Assembly: GCA_040221475.1 (NCBI GenBank)
Contig: JAVKEJ010000053.1
Coordinates: forward strand, 806,001 to 870,000
From: WLXB01 sp040221475
GTDB taxonomy: Bacteria > Pseudomonadota > Alphaproteobacteria > Rhodospirillales > Rhodospirillaceae
Length of the DNA: 64,000 nt
Reading direction: 5' to 3'
Every line of letters begins with the position of its first letter. The first letter of the stretch is position 1. Both the position numbers and the translations under genes were made by a program. Below, piece by piece: positions 45,099 through 53,572 of the stretch. A model generated the notes under the pieces. The model was not told the origin of the DNA. It made no database searches and was given only the letters and a program-made list of their open reading frames with translations.

Positions 45099-46967
45099 AT
45101 GCTCAGAGTTGTTCAATACGAAGTCCATATCTTTGATGAAGGTCGCTGGTACTTTCATGCGAGGTATCCTGGTGCTGAACGTGACCACGCATTATCTGAT
45201 GCCAGACAGACCGAGTATCAGACCGGCTACCCGGCCAAAGTCATCAAAGACACCTATCATCGTGATCTGAACTATTCTGAAGAATCGGTTATCTACATAA
45301 GTCCTAATGCCAAGAGTAAAGCCCAGAAACGCAAACCGCGTGGAAAACGACCGGGGACTTACACAACCCGCCAAACCGGCTCTGATCAAACTGCTCATCA
45401 GACCAAAAACGATACCGTAGACACCACTCCTGTCAGCCACGGTCAGTTCTTAACCCGTCTGGTGTTAGCTCTGTTGGGAAGCCTTTTGATTGCTTCAGCC
45501 TTAACTGTCCTTCTCGGAACAGTGCTCAATAATCTGCCGAAGCTTGGCATTTCGCTCTCAAACGACGTTGGCACCAAAATATCGGTGTATTGGTATATTG
45601 CGATGTTCGGGGTGAGCTGTATCGCTCTCAATAAAGCCTACGTGCCCTGGCGACGCCTGTTTGCAAAGCATGAAAAAGCTTCAAGAGCTGTAAGCCAAAT
45701 CAAAACCGCCATGTCCAAGCCGGCGCAAGGAATGTCATTCAAGCCGAAATATGACTCCAGCGAACGCGAGCGCGAACGCGCTCAAGAAATACATGACATG
45801 AAAGTCCAACGCGGTGACCTAGATTCAATTGACATGGCAAAAGATGCCGACGCCAGCCAAGACCCCGAAGAGTTCGCTAGCGAAGTAGCTACTCCGGCTC
45901 CCCCAAAAAAGCCCACGCCTCAAGTTAAACACGAAGCGATAAAAGCTAGCACCCAGAAAAGCGCTGAAGAAAAGAAACCAGAGCACCCAAAGCCTAAAAA
46001 TGAATCTCACCTAGAAGAACCTCATTTAGAAAATGACTCCAGAGCTGCGGACATAAAAAAAGCGGCTGTGTCCGAAGCAAACCGACCAACCCCGCTAACG
46101 GATATGGATTTAGACCGTCTAATGATGGTTAGATTCTTGGGCGATACGGTTATGAACCTACGCACCAAGCAGGCGAAATTAGATGCAAAAACGCGGCATG
46201 GCGTAGCGCTTTATTTAGCTGGCGGTGCCGCGGCTCTTGCGGATCGCCGCGGCCTTACACCCCAGCAGGAGAAAGATGTTCTCTCAGAAGCCTTAACCTT
46301 GCTTGGACAGTCAAACGAGGAACGAGAGACTTTTTTAACGAGTGCTGAACAAGAACTGGAGATGCCAAAGAACAAGGAAGTCGTTCACGCTGGCGAAGAG
46401 GCGATGTATCAACACCTGCAATTGTCGAATAAACCAAACGAAAGTTTAAGAGCTGCGATTGCGAAATGGGAACAGCCAACCGAGCGCCAAACACCTCCCG
46501 TCGCTGATGTTTTTCTTCTGTCCTCACTGTCCATCGAGAATACTTTTGACGGAGCAGACGATATTGAACGCCATAATAGAGTCGTGCGGGCAGCCCTAAC
46601 CCGATTCAACGGTGAAGAAATACGTCACACTGGTAAGGGTGTCTTTGCCCGCTTTACCGGTCCAGAAGACGCCCTAAGGGCAACGCTACTTATTCAGCGC
46701 ACCAACGACAATGACAGTTCAACGGCGCCGACATTGCGCCTGGCACTGGCAGCAGGTCAAAACTCACACGATGGTGCCGACATAACGGGACATGTTTTTG
46801 AATACTTAAATGAACTTTGCAGTCAAATAGACAGCGGTCAGATTGCTGGCGACGCCCGCCTGCAAAATAGCTGGAATACCAGCACCAGCCTCTCTGATGT
46901 GTCCAACGGGCACAACATTATCTGGAAACAGCCTCCCGCCAGAAAATTGGCATCCGTACCGGCATAG
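45099..46967 (+). CDS. Membrane-bound degenerate class III cyclase-like protein (pseudocyclase)
   Basis: 622 residues, a divergent paralogue of the next gene. N-terminal module of about 65 residues (YEVHIFDEGRWYFHARYP and TGYPAKVIKDTYHRD), two membrane segments (about 119-145 and 163-180), a charged linker (about 215-330), a helical region (about 335-455) and a C-terminal cyclase-like domain from about 465. Both metal-binding aspartates are lost: the FTDIVGS position reads SLSIEN (L477 for D) and HTGDG reads HTGKG (K513 for D). Nucleotide cyclisation is therefore not expected; it may regulate the active paralogue by heterodimer formation. Confidence 0.8.
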   Translation: MLRVVQYEVHIFDEGRWYFHARYPGAERDHALSDARQTEYQTGYPAKVIKDTYHRDLNYSEESVIYISPNAKSKAQKRKPRGKRPGTYTTRQTGSDQTAHQTKNDTVDTTPVSHGQFLTRLVLALLGSLLIASALTVLLGTVLNNLPKLGISLSNDVGTKISVYWYIAMFGVSCIALNKAYVPWRRLFAKHEKASRAVSQIKTAMSKPAQGMSFKPKYDSSERERERAQEIHDMKVQRGDLDSIDMAKDADASQDPEEFASEVATPAPPKKPTPQVKHEAIKASTQKSAEEKKPEHPKPKNESHLEEPHLENDSRAADIKKAAVSEANRPTPLTDMDLDRLMMVRFLGDTVMNLRTKQAKLDAKTRHGVALYLAGGAAALADRRGLTPQQEKDVLSEALTLLGQSNEERETFLTSAEQELEMPKNKEVVHAGEEAMYQHLQLSNKPNESLRAAIAKWEQPTERQTPPVADVFLLSSLSIENTFDGADDIERHNRVVRAALTRFNGEEIRHTGKGVFARFTGPEDALRATLLIQRTNDNDSSTAPTLRLALAAGQNSHDGADITGHVFEYLNELCSQIDSGQIAGDARLQNSWNTSTSLSDVSNGHNIIWKQPPARKLASVPA

Positions 46968-47150
46968 TCGCGTTAATCGCAACATTGTCATATTTGCGCG
47001 CATTGCGCGTTAATTCGAACTTAGGGTTTAATCCTCATATTGTTGAGTTGAGGAGCATTAACGACTACAAATCCTCCTTAATGGTGGGGTCACAAGACTC
47101 AATTTTCGACCGTTGATAAAGGGCTGCTGGTTAAGCAGTGAACGCGGCAC

Positions 47151-49091
47151 ATGGCGATTGAGCATTTCGAAGTCTATTATTTTCAGAATGGCCGATGGCA
47201 TGTTCATGCAAGGTTTGAAACCCAAGAACGTGAAATTGCGATTGAGGAAGCGAAGTCTGTAGAGGCAAATCTCGGCTACCCAGCGCGGGTCATTCGCGAA
47301 ACCTTCTATCCAGAATCAAACACCACAGAAGAAGTCGTCTCCTACCAAGGCAACCGTGCAAAAAAGATCACAGATTCAGACTCAATGTTTGGAGCCAGTG
47401 ACCCTGGCGGTGCGCCTCGAAAAGGAAAAAATGCTGCTGGACCAGCCAGGGGTGCAAGCCGATCTGAAAGCAAAGAACGCTCTTCGGCAGGTCAATCTGG
47501 GCGTGGCGCTCAGCGCCAACAGGTCATCAAGAAAGATGACCGAACAAAAAAACAAAAAACGAGAAAAAAAGCTAAGAACGCAATACTGGTCGTGCTGACC
47601 GGATTCATTCTGAGCTTAGTAACTGCCGTTATTGGTTCTCTCGCCATTACACTGATTCTGTTTCAGTTGGTTGAGGCTGGTCTCGTACCATCAGGAAACC
47701 GGAATGCTCTTGTCTTCGGTACATTTATCTTATTGTTCTTCGGCACAGCATTTATGTATCTGAATAAAAAGTTCAATTTAGTTCAGATCTTTAAGAAGCA
47801 ACCGAAGAAAAGTCGTGGCCCCGCCCCCAAAACGATTCCGATCAATCAGGCCAATAAAAGCAAAAGCGTCCCAACAGATGTTTCATATCTAGCCGACGCT
47901 GACCTTGAGGAGTTAACCAAGCGCGTACGAGCTCAAGAAGAACAGGAAGATGGCCTCGCCCCGTCCCTTGATGATAATGAGGGCTTCGAGACTAACAAAC
48001 CTGATGACAATGCAAAGCAGGAGTCTGAAGACAAAGCCGCCGAGAACAAAAAATCGGACAAAAAAAAGGAAGACGACAAAAAGAAAAAAGACACTCAAAA
48101 GAAAGCAAAACAAGACGAAGAAAAAAAGAAAGCTGACGCAAAGAAGAAAAAACCGAAAAGCCCTGCCGATGCAGCAAAACCAGAATTTCTAAAGTTTTTA
48201 ACAAATGCCGTAACCTCTATTCAAAGCGAACACGCTCAACTGAATACCTTCAGCAAGTTCGGCATGAACCTCTATATGTGTGGCGCTTGCACAACCATAT
48301 GCCAGGCCAAAGGGCTCACCAACGACGTAATGTTGGGTCTCCTCAAGGACGGCCTTAGCCTGATCGGTACCAATGCCGCGCGCGCTCAGTCTTTCTGTGA
48401 CGATATTCCAGCACACAGTCAAAATCCGCGCTACGCAGGGATGATTCAGGCCGGCAGTAAAGCCATGAGTAACTTTATGGCTGGAGTAGCCGCAGCGAAC
48501 GCAGGCTTAAGTGCGTTACTGACAGAATGGAATTTACCCGAAAAAAGACCATCCGTGCCCAACATGTTTACATTTCTATTCACCGACATTGTCGGCTCTA
48601 CGGCCATGACTCAGCAATTAGGCAATGCTGGCGCCCAAAAGGCGGTGCGGGCACACAATGATGCTGTGCGCGGCGCAATCCAAAAATTCAATGGCCGAGA
48701 GGTGAAACACACGGGGGACGGCATTATGGCCACCTTCCCCGATGGTCCATCGGCGGTCGCAGCTTCAATACAGATGTTGCAAGCCATTGCCTCCCACAAC
48801 AAATCCACCCCGGATATTCCAGTTGAGATCAGAATAGGCGTCAATACCGGTGAAGCGGTTGAAGAAGAGAACGACTTTTTCGGCCAGGCTGTGCAAATGA
48901 CCGCACGCATCTGTGATAAAGCCGCTGATGGCCATGCCTGGGTTTCAGAGGTTGTGGTGCAGTCTTGTCAAGGACAACGGTTCGGCTTCCTACCGCGCGG
49001 TGAGTTCGAAATGAAGGGTATCGAAAAACCGAAGGCGCTTTTCGAGATTGCCTGGACCGATGCCCATCGCGATGAACTGGCCGACCTTTAA
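47151..49091 (+). CDS. Membrane-bound class III adenylate/guanylate cyclase
   Basis: 646 residues. N-terminal module (FEVYYFQNGRWHVHARFE, GYPARVIRETFYP, about 1-65), a basic linker, two membrane segments (about 143-176 and 186-205), a lysine/glutamate-rich stretch (about 285-340), a helical region with four cysteines (377, 380, 384, 416) and a C-terminal CHD cyclase domain from about 470. Metal aspartates D479 (FTDIVGS) and D523 (HTGDG) are present, R586 as well, but the usual asparagine of the VNxxxR motif is glutamine (Q582). Probably an active adenylate cyclase; substrate not decided. Confidence 0.85.
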   Translation: MAIEHFEVYYFQNGRWHVHARFETQEREIAIEEAKSVEANLGYPARVIRETFYPESNTTEEVVSYQGNRAKKITDSDSMFGASDPGGAPRKGKNAAGPARGASRSESKERSSAGQSGRGAQRQQVIKKDDRTKKQKTRKKAKNAILVVLTGFILSLVTAVIGSLAITLILFQLVEAGLVPSGNRNALVFGTFILLFFGTAFMYLNKKFNLVQIFKKQPKKSRGPAPKTIPINQANKSKSVPTDVSYLADADLEELTKRVRAQEEQEDGLAPSLDDNEGFETNKPDDNAKQESEDKAAENKKSDKKKEDDKKKKDTQKKAKQDEEKKKADAKKKKPKSPADAAKPEFLKFLTNAVTSIQSEHAQLNTFSKFGMNLYMCGACTTICQAKGLTNDVMLGLLKDGLSLIGTNAARAQSFCDDIPAHSQNPRYAGMIQAGSKAMSNFMAGVAAANAGLSALLTEWNLPEKRPSVPNMFTFLFTDIVGSTAMTQQLGNAGAQKAVRAHNDAVRGAIQKFNGREVKHTGDGIMATFPDGPSAVAASIQMLQAIASHNKSTPDIPVEIRIGVNTGEAVEEENDFFGQAVQMTARICDKAADGHAWVSEVVVQSCQGQRFGFLPRGEFEMKGIEKPKALFEIAWTDAHRDELADL

Positions 49092-49117
49092 AGCACAAGT
49101 TACGCTCACGCCCTTAG

Positions 49118-49297
49118 TTACTTAAACACTGATTCAGCACCCATTCGCGCACTCTGTTTCGCTTTAATTGCGTTCTTGGTGCGCTCAATCTCTTGCGACA
49201 GTGTCTGTATGTAGTCTTCCAAGTCCTCAATCGACATCACTGTCAGATCACGAGGTTTCGACTTTTTGCGCAACGGCTCTAGTTCTTCGCCATCCAT
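49118..49297 (-). CDS. DUF1192 family small protein
   Basis: A 59-residue protein missed by a 60-residue cut-off. It starts MDGEELEPLRKKSKPRDL and continues LTVMSIEDLEDYIQTLSQEI, which matches the alphaproteobacterial DUF1192 family (an acidic helix after a conserved DL segment). An excellent ribosome binding site, AGGAAGGGGAG, lies just before the ATG at 49297. It is divergent from the quinone oxidoreductase gene, the arrangement seen elsewhere in the class. Function unknown. Confidence 0.88.
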   Translation of the reverse strand: MDGEELEPLRKKSKPRDLTVMSIEDLEDYIQTLSQEIERTKNAIKAKQSARMGAESVFK

Positions 49298-49388
49298 AAT
49301 TGTCTCCCCTTCCTAACGCTTGCACTGGCCTGGACGGTGCAAGTTGTGGTCATTAAAGTCCGCCTAACTTTACGCCACAAGAAAGAGG

Positions 49389-50399
49389 ATGCAAAAGAAC
49401 ATGAATAATCAGGTCATGAACTGCGTCGAAATCTCTGAGTCTGGAGGCCCGGACGTGTTGGTCATGGGGCAACGCTCAATTCCAACACCTGATCGCAACC
49501 AGATCTTAATCCAAGTCGCCGCCGCTGGTGTGAACCGTCCAGATGTCTTTCAGCGCCTCGGGCAGTACCCAGCGCCGGACGGCGCGTCGGACATTCCAGG
49601 GCTAGAAGTCTCTGGCATAGTTCATTCGACCGGTTCAGATGTGGTGGGACTTAAAGTCGGCGACTCTGTCTGCGCCTTATTGACGGGCGGCGGCTATGCC
49701 GAATTTGCGATCGCGGACGCAGGGGCTTGCTTGAAGATACCGAGCAACGTCAGTCTCATAGAAGCGGCAGCTCTTCCCGAGACAACTTTTACAGTGTGGC
49801 ATAACGTATTTGAGCTTGGGCAACTCTTAGCCACCGATTCAGTTCTTATCCACGGCGGCTCTAGCGGCATAGGAACGACCGCAATCCAAATGGCGAAAGC
49901 CCACGGCAGCGAGGTCATTGTCACAGCCGGGTCAGATGAAAAATGCCAAGCCTGCCTCGATTTAGGCGCAGACATAGCCATAAATTACAAAAACCAGGAC
50001 TTTGTGGAGGTTATCAGAAACCGCCCGCAAAAAGGCGTCAACGTCATCTTGGATATGGTGGGTGGGGATTATATTCCGCGCAATCTGAAGTGCCTCAGAC
50101 CGGACGGACGCCTCGTGTTTATCGCCTTTCTTGGCGGTTCAAAATCTGAAGTTGATTTTATGCAGGTCATGCTCAAACGGCTCACCATCACGGGATCGAC
50201 TTTGCGGGCCAGATCAGCGAATTTTAAAACTGGAATTGCTGATTCCATCAGAAAAACCGTCTGGCCGTGGGTCGAAAGCGGTCGCTACAGACCCAGAATC
50301 GACTGTATTCTGCCACTTTCTAAGGCATCTGAGGCCCATGCGCTGATGGAAAACAGTGGCCATATCGGTAAAATTTTACTGCGAACGAAAGATAATTAG
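49389..50399 (+). CDS. NAD(P)H quinone oxidoreductase, PIG3 family
   Basis: A zinc-independent medium-chain reductase of 336 residues. GroES-like half with ILIQVAAAGVNRPDVFQRLGQYPAP, then a Rossmann half with VLIHGGSSGIGTTAIQMAKAHGSEVIVTAGS. It resembles human PIG3/TP53I3. Two starts are possible: ATG 49389 lies right against GAAAGAGG, while ATG 49401 is 12 bases from it. It precedes trcR. Confidence 0.9.
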   Translation: MQKNMNNQVMNCVEISESGGPDVLVMGQRSIPTPDRNQILIQVAAAGVNRPDVFQRLGQYPAPDGASDIPGLEVSGIVHSTGSDVVGLKVGDSVCALLTGGGYAEFAIADAGACLKIPSNVSLIEAAALPETTFTVWHNVFELGQLLATDSVLIHGGSSGIGTTAIQMAKAHGSEVIVTAGSDEKCQACLDLGADIAINYKNQDFVEVIRNRPQKGVNVILDMVGGDYIPRNLKCLRPDGRLVFIAFLGGSKSEVDFMQVMLKRLTITGSTLRARSANFKTGIADSIRKTVWPWVESGRYRPRIDCILPLSKASEAHALMENSGHIGKILLRTKDN

Positions 50400-50518
50400 G
50401 CGTTCTGCGGGTTTGACCCTATATCCCCTCTTCCGATATACCATCGCCATAATTTGCAGTTTACCGCGCCGCCGCCAGGATTGGCGGATGCTGGTCACCC
50501 ACCCGAAAGGACGCTTCC

Positions 50519-51175
50519 ATGGCTTTGCCGTTGATGCCAAAAGCGACAGCCGTCTGGCTGGTCGATAATACGACGCTTAACTTTGATCAGATTGCCGAGT
50601 TCACCGGCATGCACGAGCTTGAAATTCAAGCCATCGCCGACGGGGAAGTTGCTGTTGGTATTGTTGGTGTAGATCCGAGGACCAATGGTCAACTGTCTGC
50701 CGATGAAATCAAACGTGGCGAAGAAAATGAGTCTTACAGACTCAAGCTGAGCAAATCTGATATTCCGAAGCCTACAGCCCGCGGCAAAGGCGCACGCTAC
50801 ACACCTGTTTCAAAACGCCAAGAGCGACCAGATGCCATTGCGTGGTTATTGCGTCATCACCCTGAATTGAAGGACTCACAAGTCTCACGTTTACTGGGCA
50901 CAACAAAACCGACAATCAATTCTATTCGAGATCGTACCCATTGGAACATTCAAAATATTAAACCTCAGAACCCCATTACACTTGGGTTGTGCTCTGAGCC
51001 GGACCTGCAGAAAGCTCTGCTGCTCGCTGCAAAGCGCGCTAAAAAAGCAGGCATAGAGCCACCCAAGCCGGAGCCTTTGCCAGAAGAAGAGGCAACGCCG
51101 GTAGTTGAAAAAGCTCCTGCCGCACCAGAAGTCACAGCCGAAAACTTATTCCGGCCAAGCACCCAGGAAAATTAA
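50519..51175 (+). CDS. trcR: Cell cycle transcriptional regulator TrcR (DUF1013)
   Basis: 218 residues. N-terminal half is the conserved DUF1013 domain: LMPKATAVWLVDNTTLNFDQ, FTGMHELEIQAIADGEVAVGI, then DAIAWLLRHHPELKDSQVSRLLGTTKPTI and RTHWN. The C-terminus is proline/glutamate-rich and variable. TrcR is an alphaproteobacterial nucleoid-linked regulator tied to cell-cycle transcription. GAAAGGA about six bases before the ATG supports the start. Confidence 0.93.
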   Translation: MALPLMPKATAVWLVDNTTLNFDQIAEFTGMHELEIQAIADGEVAVGIVGVDPRTNGQLSADEIKRGEENESYRLKLSKSDIPKPTARGKGARYTPVSKRQERPDAIAWLLRHHPELKDSQVSRLLGTTKPTINSIRDRTHWNIQNIKPQNPITLGLCSEPDLQKALLLAAKRAKKAGIEPPKPEPLPEEEATPVVEKAPAAPEVTAENLFRPSTQEN

Positions 51176-51185
51176 ATCCCTTCAG

Positions 51186-51216
51186 AAAAACGGCCCGTCC
51201 AAAGAAAGACAGGCCG
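51186..51216 (-). terminator. Distal tandem terminator hairpin, minus strand
   Basis: CGGCC/GGCCG plus GTC/GAC stem with one mismatch, around CAAAGAAA. On the minus strand it is followed by five Us. A near copy of the hairpin at 51238-51273; both share CGGCCCGTCCAAAGAA. Confidence 0.6.
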
Positions 51217-51237
51217 CATGGAATAAAACGTGGGATT

Positions 51238-51273
51238 AAAAAAGACGGCCCGTCCAAAGAAGGACAGGCCGTC
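51238..51273 (-). terminator. Proximal tandem terminator hairpin, minus strand
   Basis: GACGGCC/GGCCGTC with one mismatch, then GTCC/GGAC, around AAAGAA. On the minus strand six Us follow (A run 51238-51243). It ends the DUF465 gene at 51392-51556; on the plus strand no U tract follows, so trcR is not clearly terminated here. Confidence 0.75.
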
Positions 51274-51391
51274 GGGGTTCTGTGGGGGATCCAAACCCAC
51301 TTCTTTTAGGTCTTAACGTATTACTCTTAACGGGCGCACAACCTTTTTGAGGTCGGTATTTTTACCTGCTGACGTGTCTAATTGCCTCAGG

Positions 51392-51556
51392 TTATCCAGA
51401 TATTCGATGGAGTTCATCTTTAAGTCGAAGCTTTTGCTTCTTCATGGCATGGACCGTTACTTGATCGGGAGATGGCCTGTTTTCTTCTGCTTCGATCTCA
51501 TGGTCGAGTTTTTCATGCTTCATTTTCAATGTTTCCAGACGAGCATCCGTACCCAT
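51392..51556 (-). CDS. DUF465 (YdcH) family protein
   Basis: 54 residues from the ATG at 51556 (MGTDARLETLKMKHEKLDHEI), ending MKKQKLRLKDELHRISG. Short two-helix proteins of this type, with the KxLKLRLKDE end, form the DUF465/YdcH family. It is the divergent paralogue of the gene at 51922. It is followed by two tandem terminators. Confidence 0.85.
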   Translation of the reverse strand: MGTDARLETLKMKHEKLDHEIEAEENRPSPDQVTVHAMKKQKLRLKDELHRISG

Positions 51557-51921
51557 AGACAAACTCCTATTAATACTTATCCACAACACCTCATGCTAAC
51601 GCCGCCGCGCCGGTCAACGCTAGAGGCTTGTCTAACTGGCTGACTTTATTTGGTTTTTTGAGAGTAATTTTATTATCCAATTACCTCATATTCGTAGCAG
51701 TTAAGGTTGGAATCGGTCGTTTGGTCAGAAATTGCGAAATAATCGCCCGATTTCCGGGGCTTTAACGCAGTGACCGCAACAGACCCATCTTATAAAACTG
51801 GGAATACCAGCGTCCGCGACTCGGTTCGCACGAAATGGCGAAAATATCGCTCAGAAACGCGCGCTCGGGGCGTGACATTTGCCACCTATACAGGCGTCCC
51901 GTAACTCAGTAAGCATGCCTC
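51557..51921. promoter_or_regulatory. Divergent promoter region between two DUF465 genes
   Basis: 365 bp without a credible reading frame. It contains an exact DnaA-box consensus TTATCCACA at 51577-51585, an AT-rich stretch (about 51646-51690) with a weaker TTATCCAAT at 51673-51681, and two GANTC methylation sites. It presumably holds promoters for both small genes. One box is not enough to call an origin. Confidence 0.4.
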
Positions 51922-52134
51922 ATGTCCGACACCGATGACCCTCAAAAGAAGATCCAAGAGAAGGTTGCAGCCTTAGAGCTCGAGCACCGGGATTTGGATG
52001 ATGTGATCAGCAACCTGGAGAGCCAGGGCGAGTTTGACCAACTCAAGCTGTCACGCCTGAAAAAGCGGAAACTGATGTTGAAAGATCAGATTGCCTCGCT
52101 GCGTGATAATCTGTTTCCGGATATTATTGCCTAG
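51922..52134 (+). CDS. DUF465 (YdcH) family protein
   Basis: 70 residues: two helices around a charged turn, with the family end LSRLKKRKLMLKDQIASL. Related to the protein encoded at 51392-51556. No strong ribosome binding site is visible before the ATG. Function unknown; family members are small cytosolic coiled coils. Confidence 0.85.
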   Translation: MSDTDDPQKKIQEKVAALELEHRDLDDVISNLESQGEFDQLKLSRLKKRKLMLKDQIASLRDNLFPDIIA

Positions 52135-52179
52135 GCAAAGACGCTATCGCAAAAGGCTTCCAGCCTAGCCCTTGCTGGA

Positions 52180-52938
52180 TTAACCGCGCAGTACGTGATC
52201 CACCTGACCAATGGCCTGCAAAGCACTTTGCCCGGTGACAACCCGCACGGCTGCAACGGTAAAACTGAGATGCATGTCGATACCAGAGACCGTATAGGTT
52301 TTCTGATCTACAGCAGCCCGTACTTTATCAGCCGTTGTGAGTGGCGGCGGATCTTCAGGCTTAGAAGGCTTCGGATTCTTAGGCTCCATCACATCTGGCT
52401 CGGTCAGCAACGCGCCTATCGTTGGGCCGCCAACAATTCCAACAGGTGACGCTGACAACCCGGCGTTGCTGATTTCCATAACCACATCTGCCAGTGCTGA
52501 ATTGGCGGCCAGAACACCTGAACTTTTGCGGATATCCTCAAACGTATTGACGACGATCAGCGCCAGTTGACGGTGCATGCCGTGCGGTGGCGGTTCGATC
52601 AAAGCCTGGTCCAGGGCGGCGATAAACTGCTCTCCGGTTAAGAGCGCAGAGGTCGGCGCAGCAGCCTTGCCCCCTTGCCCGCCCTCATACCGTTTAACCT
52701 TGGTTTTGAGGTGATCGACCTCAGCAACAAGGCCCCCAATCGTGGCCTGGACTTGGGTCGTCATCAAATCGATGGGGATGCCGAGAATGGTAATTTTATC
52801 ATTAAACGCATAGGCGGATTCTTCGTAGGTCTCGGCCACTTTATTCGGTGCGTGTGCGCCACGATGCTGCTCATCACGGGGCTTTTCTTCCTGCCATTGA
52901 ACCTGCGTCACATTTGCGGGTTTTGTAATTTCTGACAT
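52180..52938 (-). CDS. Degenerate GGDEF-like protein
   Basis: 252 residues from the ATG at 52938, with AGG before it. A short helical part with a coiled coil (about 60-85) precedes a domain with the outline of a diguanylate cyclase: LLTGEQFIAALDQAL (99-113), LALIVVNTFEDIRKSSG (125-141, where GGDEF proteins have a DxDxFK strand), then VGIVGGPTIGALL in place of RxGGDEFxxLL, and a C-terminal VAAVRVVTGQSALQAIGQVDHVL like the final GGDEF helices. The signature is GGPTI (170-174), and the metal aspartate strand is NTF, so it should not make c-di-GMP. The likeness is by eye; it could be a different alpha/beta fold. Confidence 0.5.
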   Translation of the reverse strand: MSEITKPANVTQVQWQEEKPRDEQHRGAHAPNKVAETYEESAYAFNDKITILGIPIDLMTTQVQATIGGLVAEVDHLKTKVKRYEGGQGGKAAAPTSALLTGEQFIAALDQALIEPPPHGMHRQLALIVVNTFEDIRKSSGVLAANSALADVVMEISNAGLSASPVGIVGGPTIGALLTEPDVMEPKNPKPSKPEDPPPLTTADKVRAAVDQKTYTVSGIDMHLSFTVAAVRVVTGQSALQAIGQVDHVLRG

Positions 52939-53062
52939 ATCTGAACCTAGACCAACCTCAAGCTGAAACCACCGCAGTTTCGACACTATAGCACTTCAGC
53001 TTGCGAACCGCAGGCCCCATGGGTACAGTGCGCCCCTTTTTCGGGCCAGGAGCCTGTGCGAG

Positions 53063-53554
53063 ATGAGTACTGCTGTTGTCGGGATTATAATGGGAAGCCA
53101 GTCTGACTGGTCGACCATGAGCCATGCCGCAGATATCCTGGATAAACTCGACATTCCCTATGAGAAACGCATCGTTTCGGCGCACCGCACGCCTGATCGC
53201 CTGACTGAATATGCAAAAACGGCCCGGGATCGTGGTTTGAAGGTTATCATAGCCGGCGCTGGTGGCGCGGCTCATCTGCCCGGCATGACCGCAGCCATGA
53301 CCCCTCTGCCGGTGCTGGGCGTGCCCGTAGAGAGCAAGGCCCTCAGCGGCATGGATAGCCTCCTGTCTATTGCCCAAATGCCTGGCGGTATTCCCGTCGG
53401 AACTCTGGCGATTGGCGTGCCCGGGGCAAAGAACGCCGCGCTGCTTTCAGCCGCTATTCTGGCGCTCGCTGATAACAACATTGCGGAACGCTTGGATGCC
53501 TGGCGGACGGCCCAAACAGATGCGGTGGCTGACGCCCCCTCTTCTAAAGCCTAG
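53063..53554 (+). CDS. purE: N5-carboxyaminoimidazole ribonucleotide mutase
   Basis: 163 residues. VGIIMGSQSDWSTM, VSAHRTPDRL with the catalytic histidine, and AGAGGAAHLPGM are diagnostic of PurE class I. It converts N5-CAIR to CAIR in purine synthesis. purK follows after 18 bp. Confidence 0.97.
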   Translation: MSTAVVGIIMGSQSDWSTMSHAADILDKLDIPYEKRIVSAHRTPDRLTEYAKTARDRGLKVIIAGAGGAAHLPGMTAAMTPLPVLGVPVESKALSGMDSLLSIAQMPGGIPVGTLAIGVPGAKNAALLSAAILALADNNIAERLDAWRTAQTDAVADAPSSKA

Positions 53555-53572
53555 CCCTAGGTTACGCACACG

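Noticed and set aside
51577..51681. Chromosomal origin of replication
   Set aside because: Only one exact DnaA box was found, and neither dnaA, hemE nor other origin-linked genes are near.
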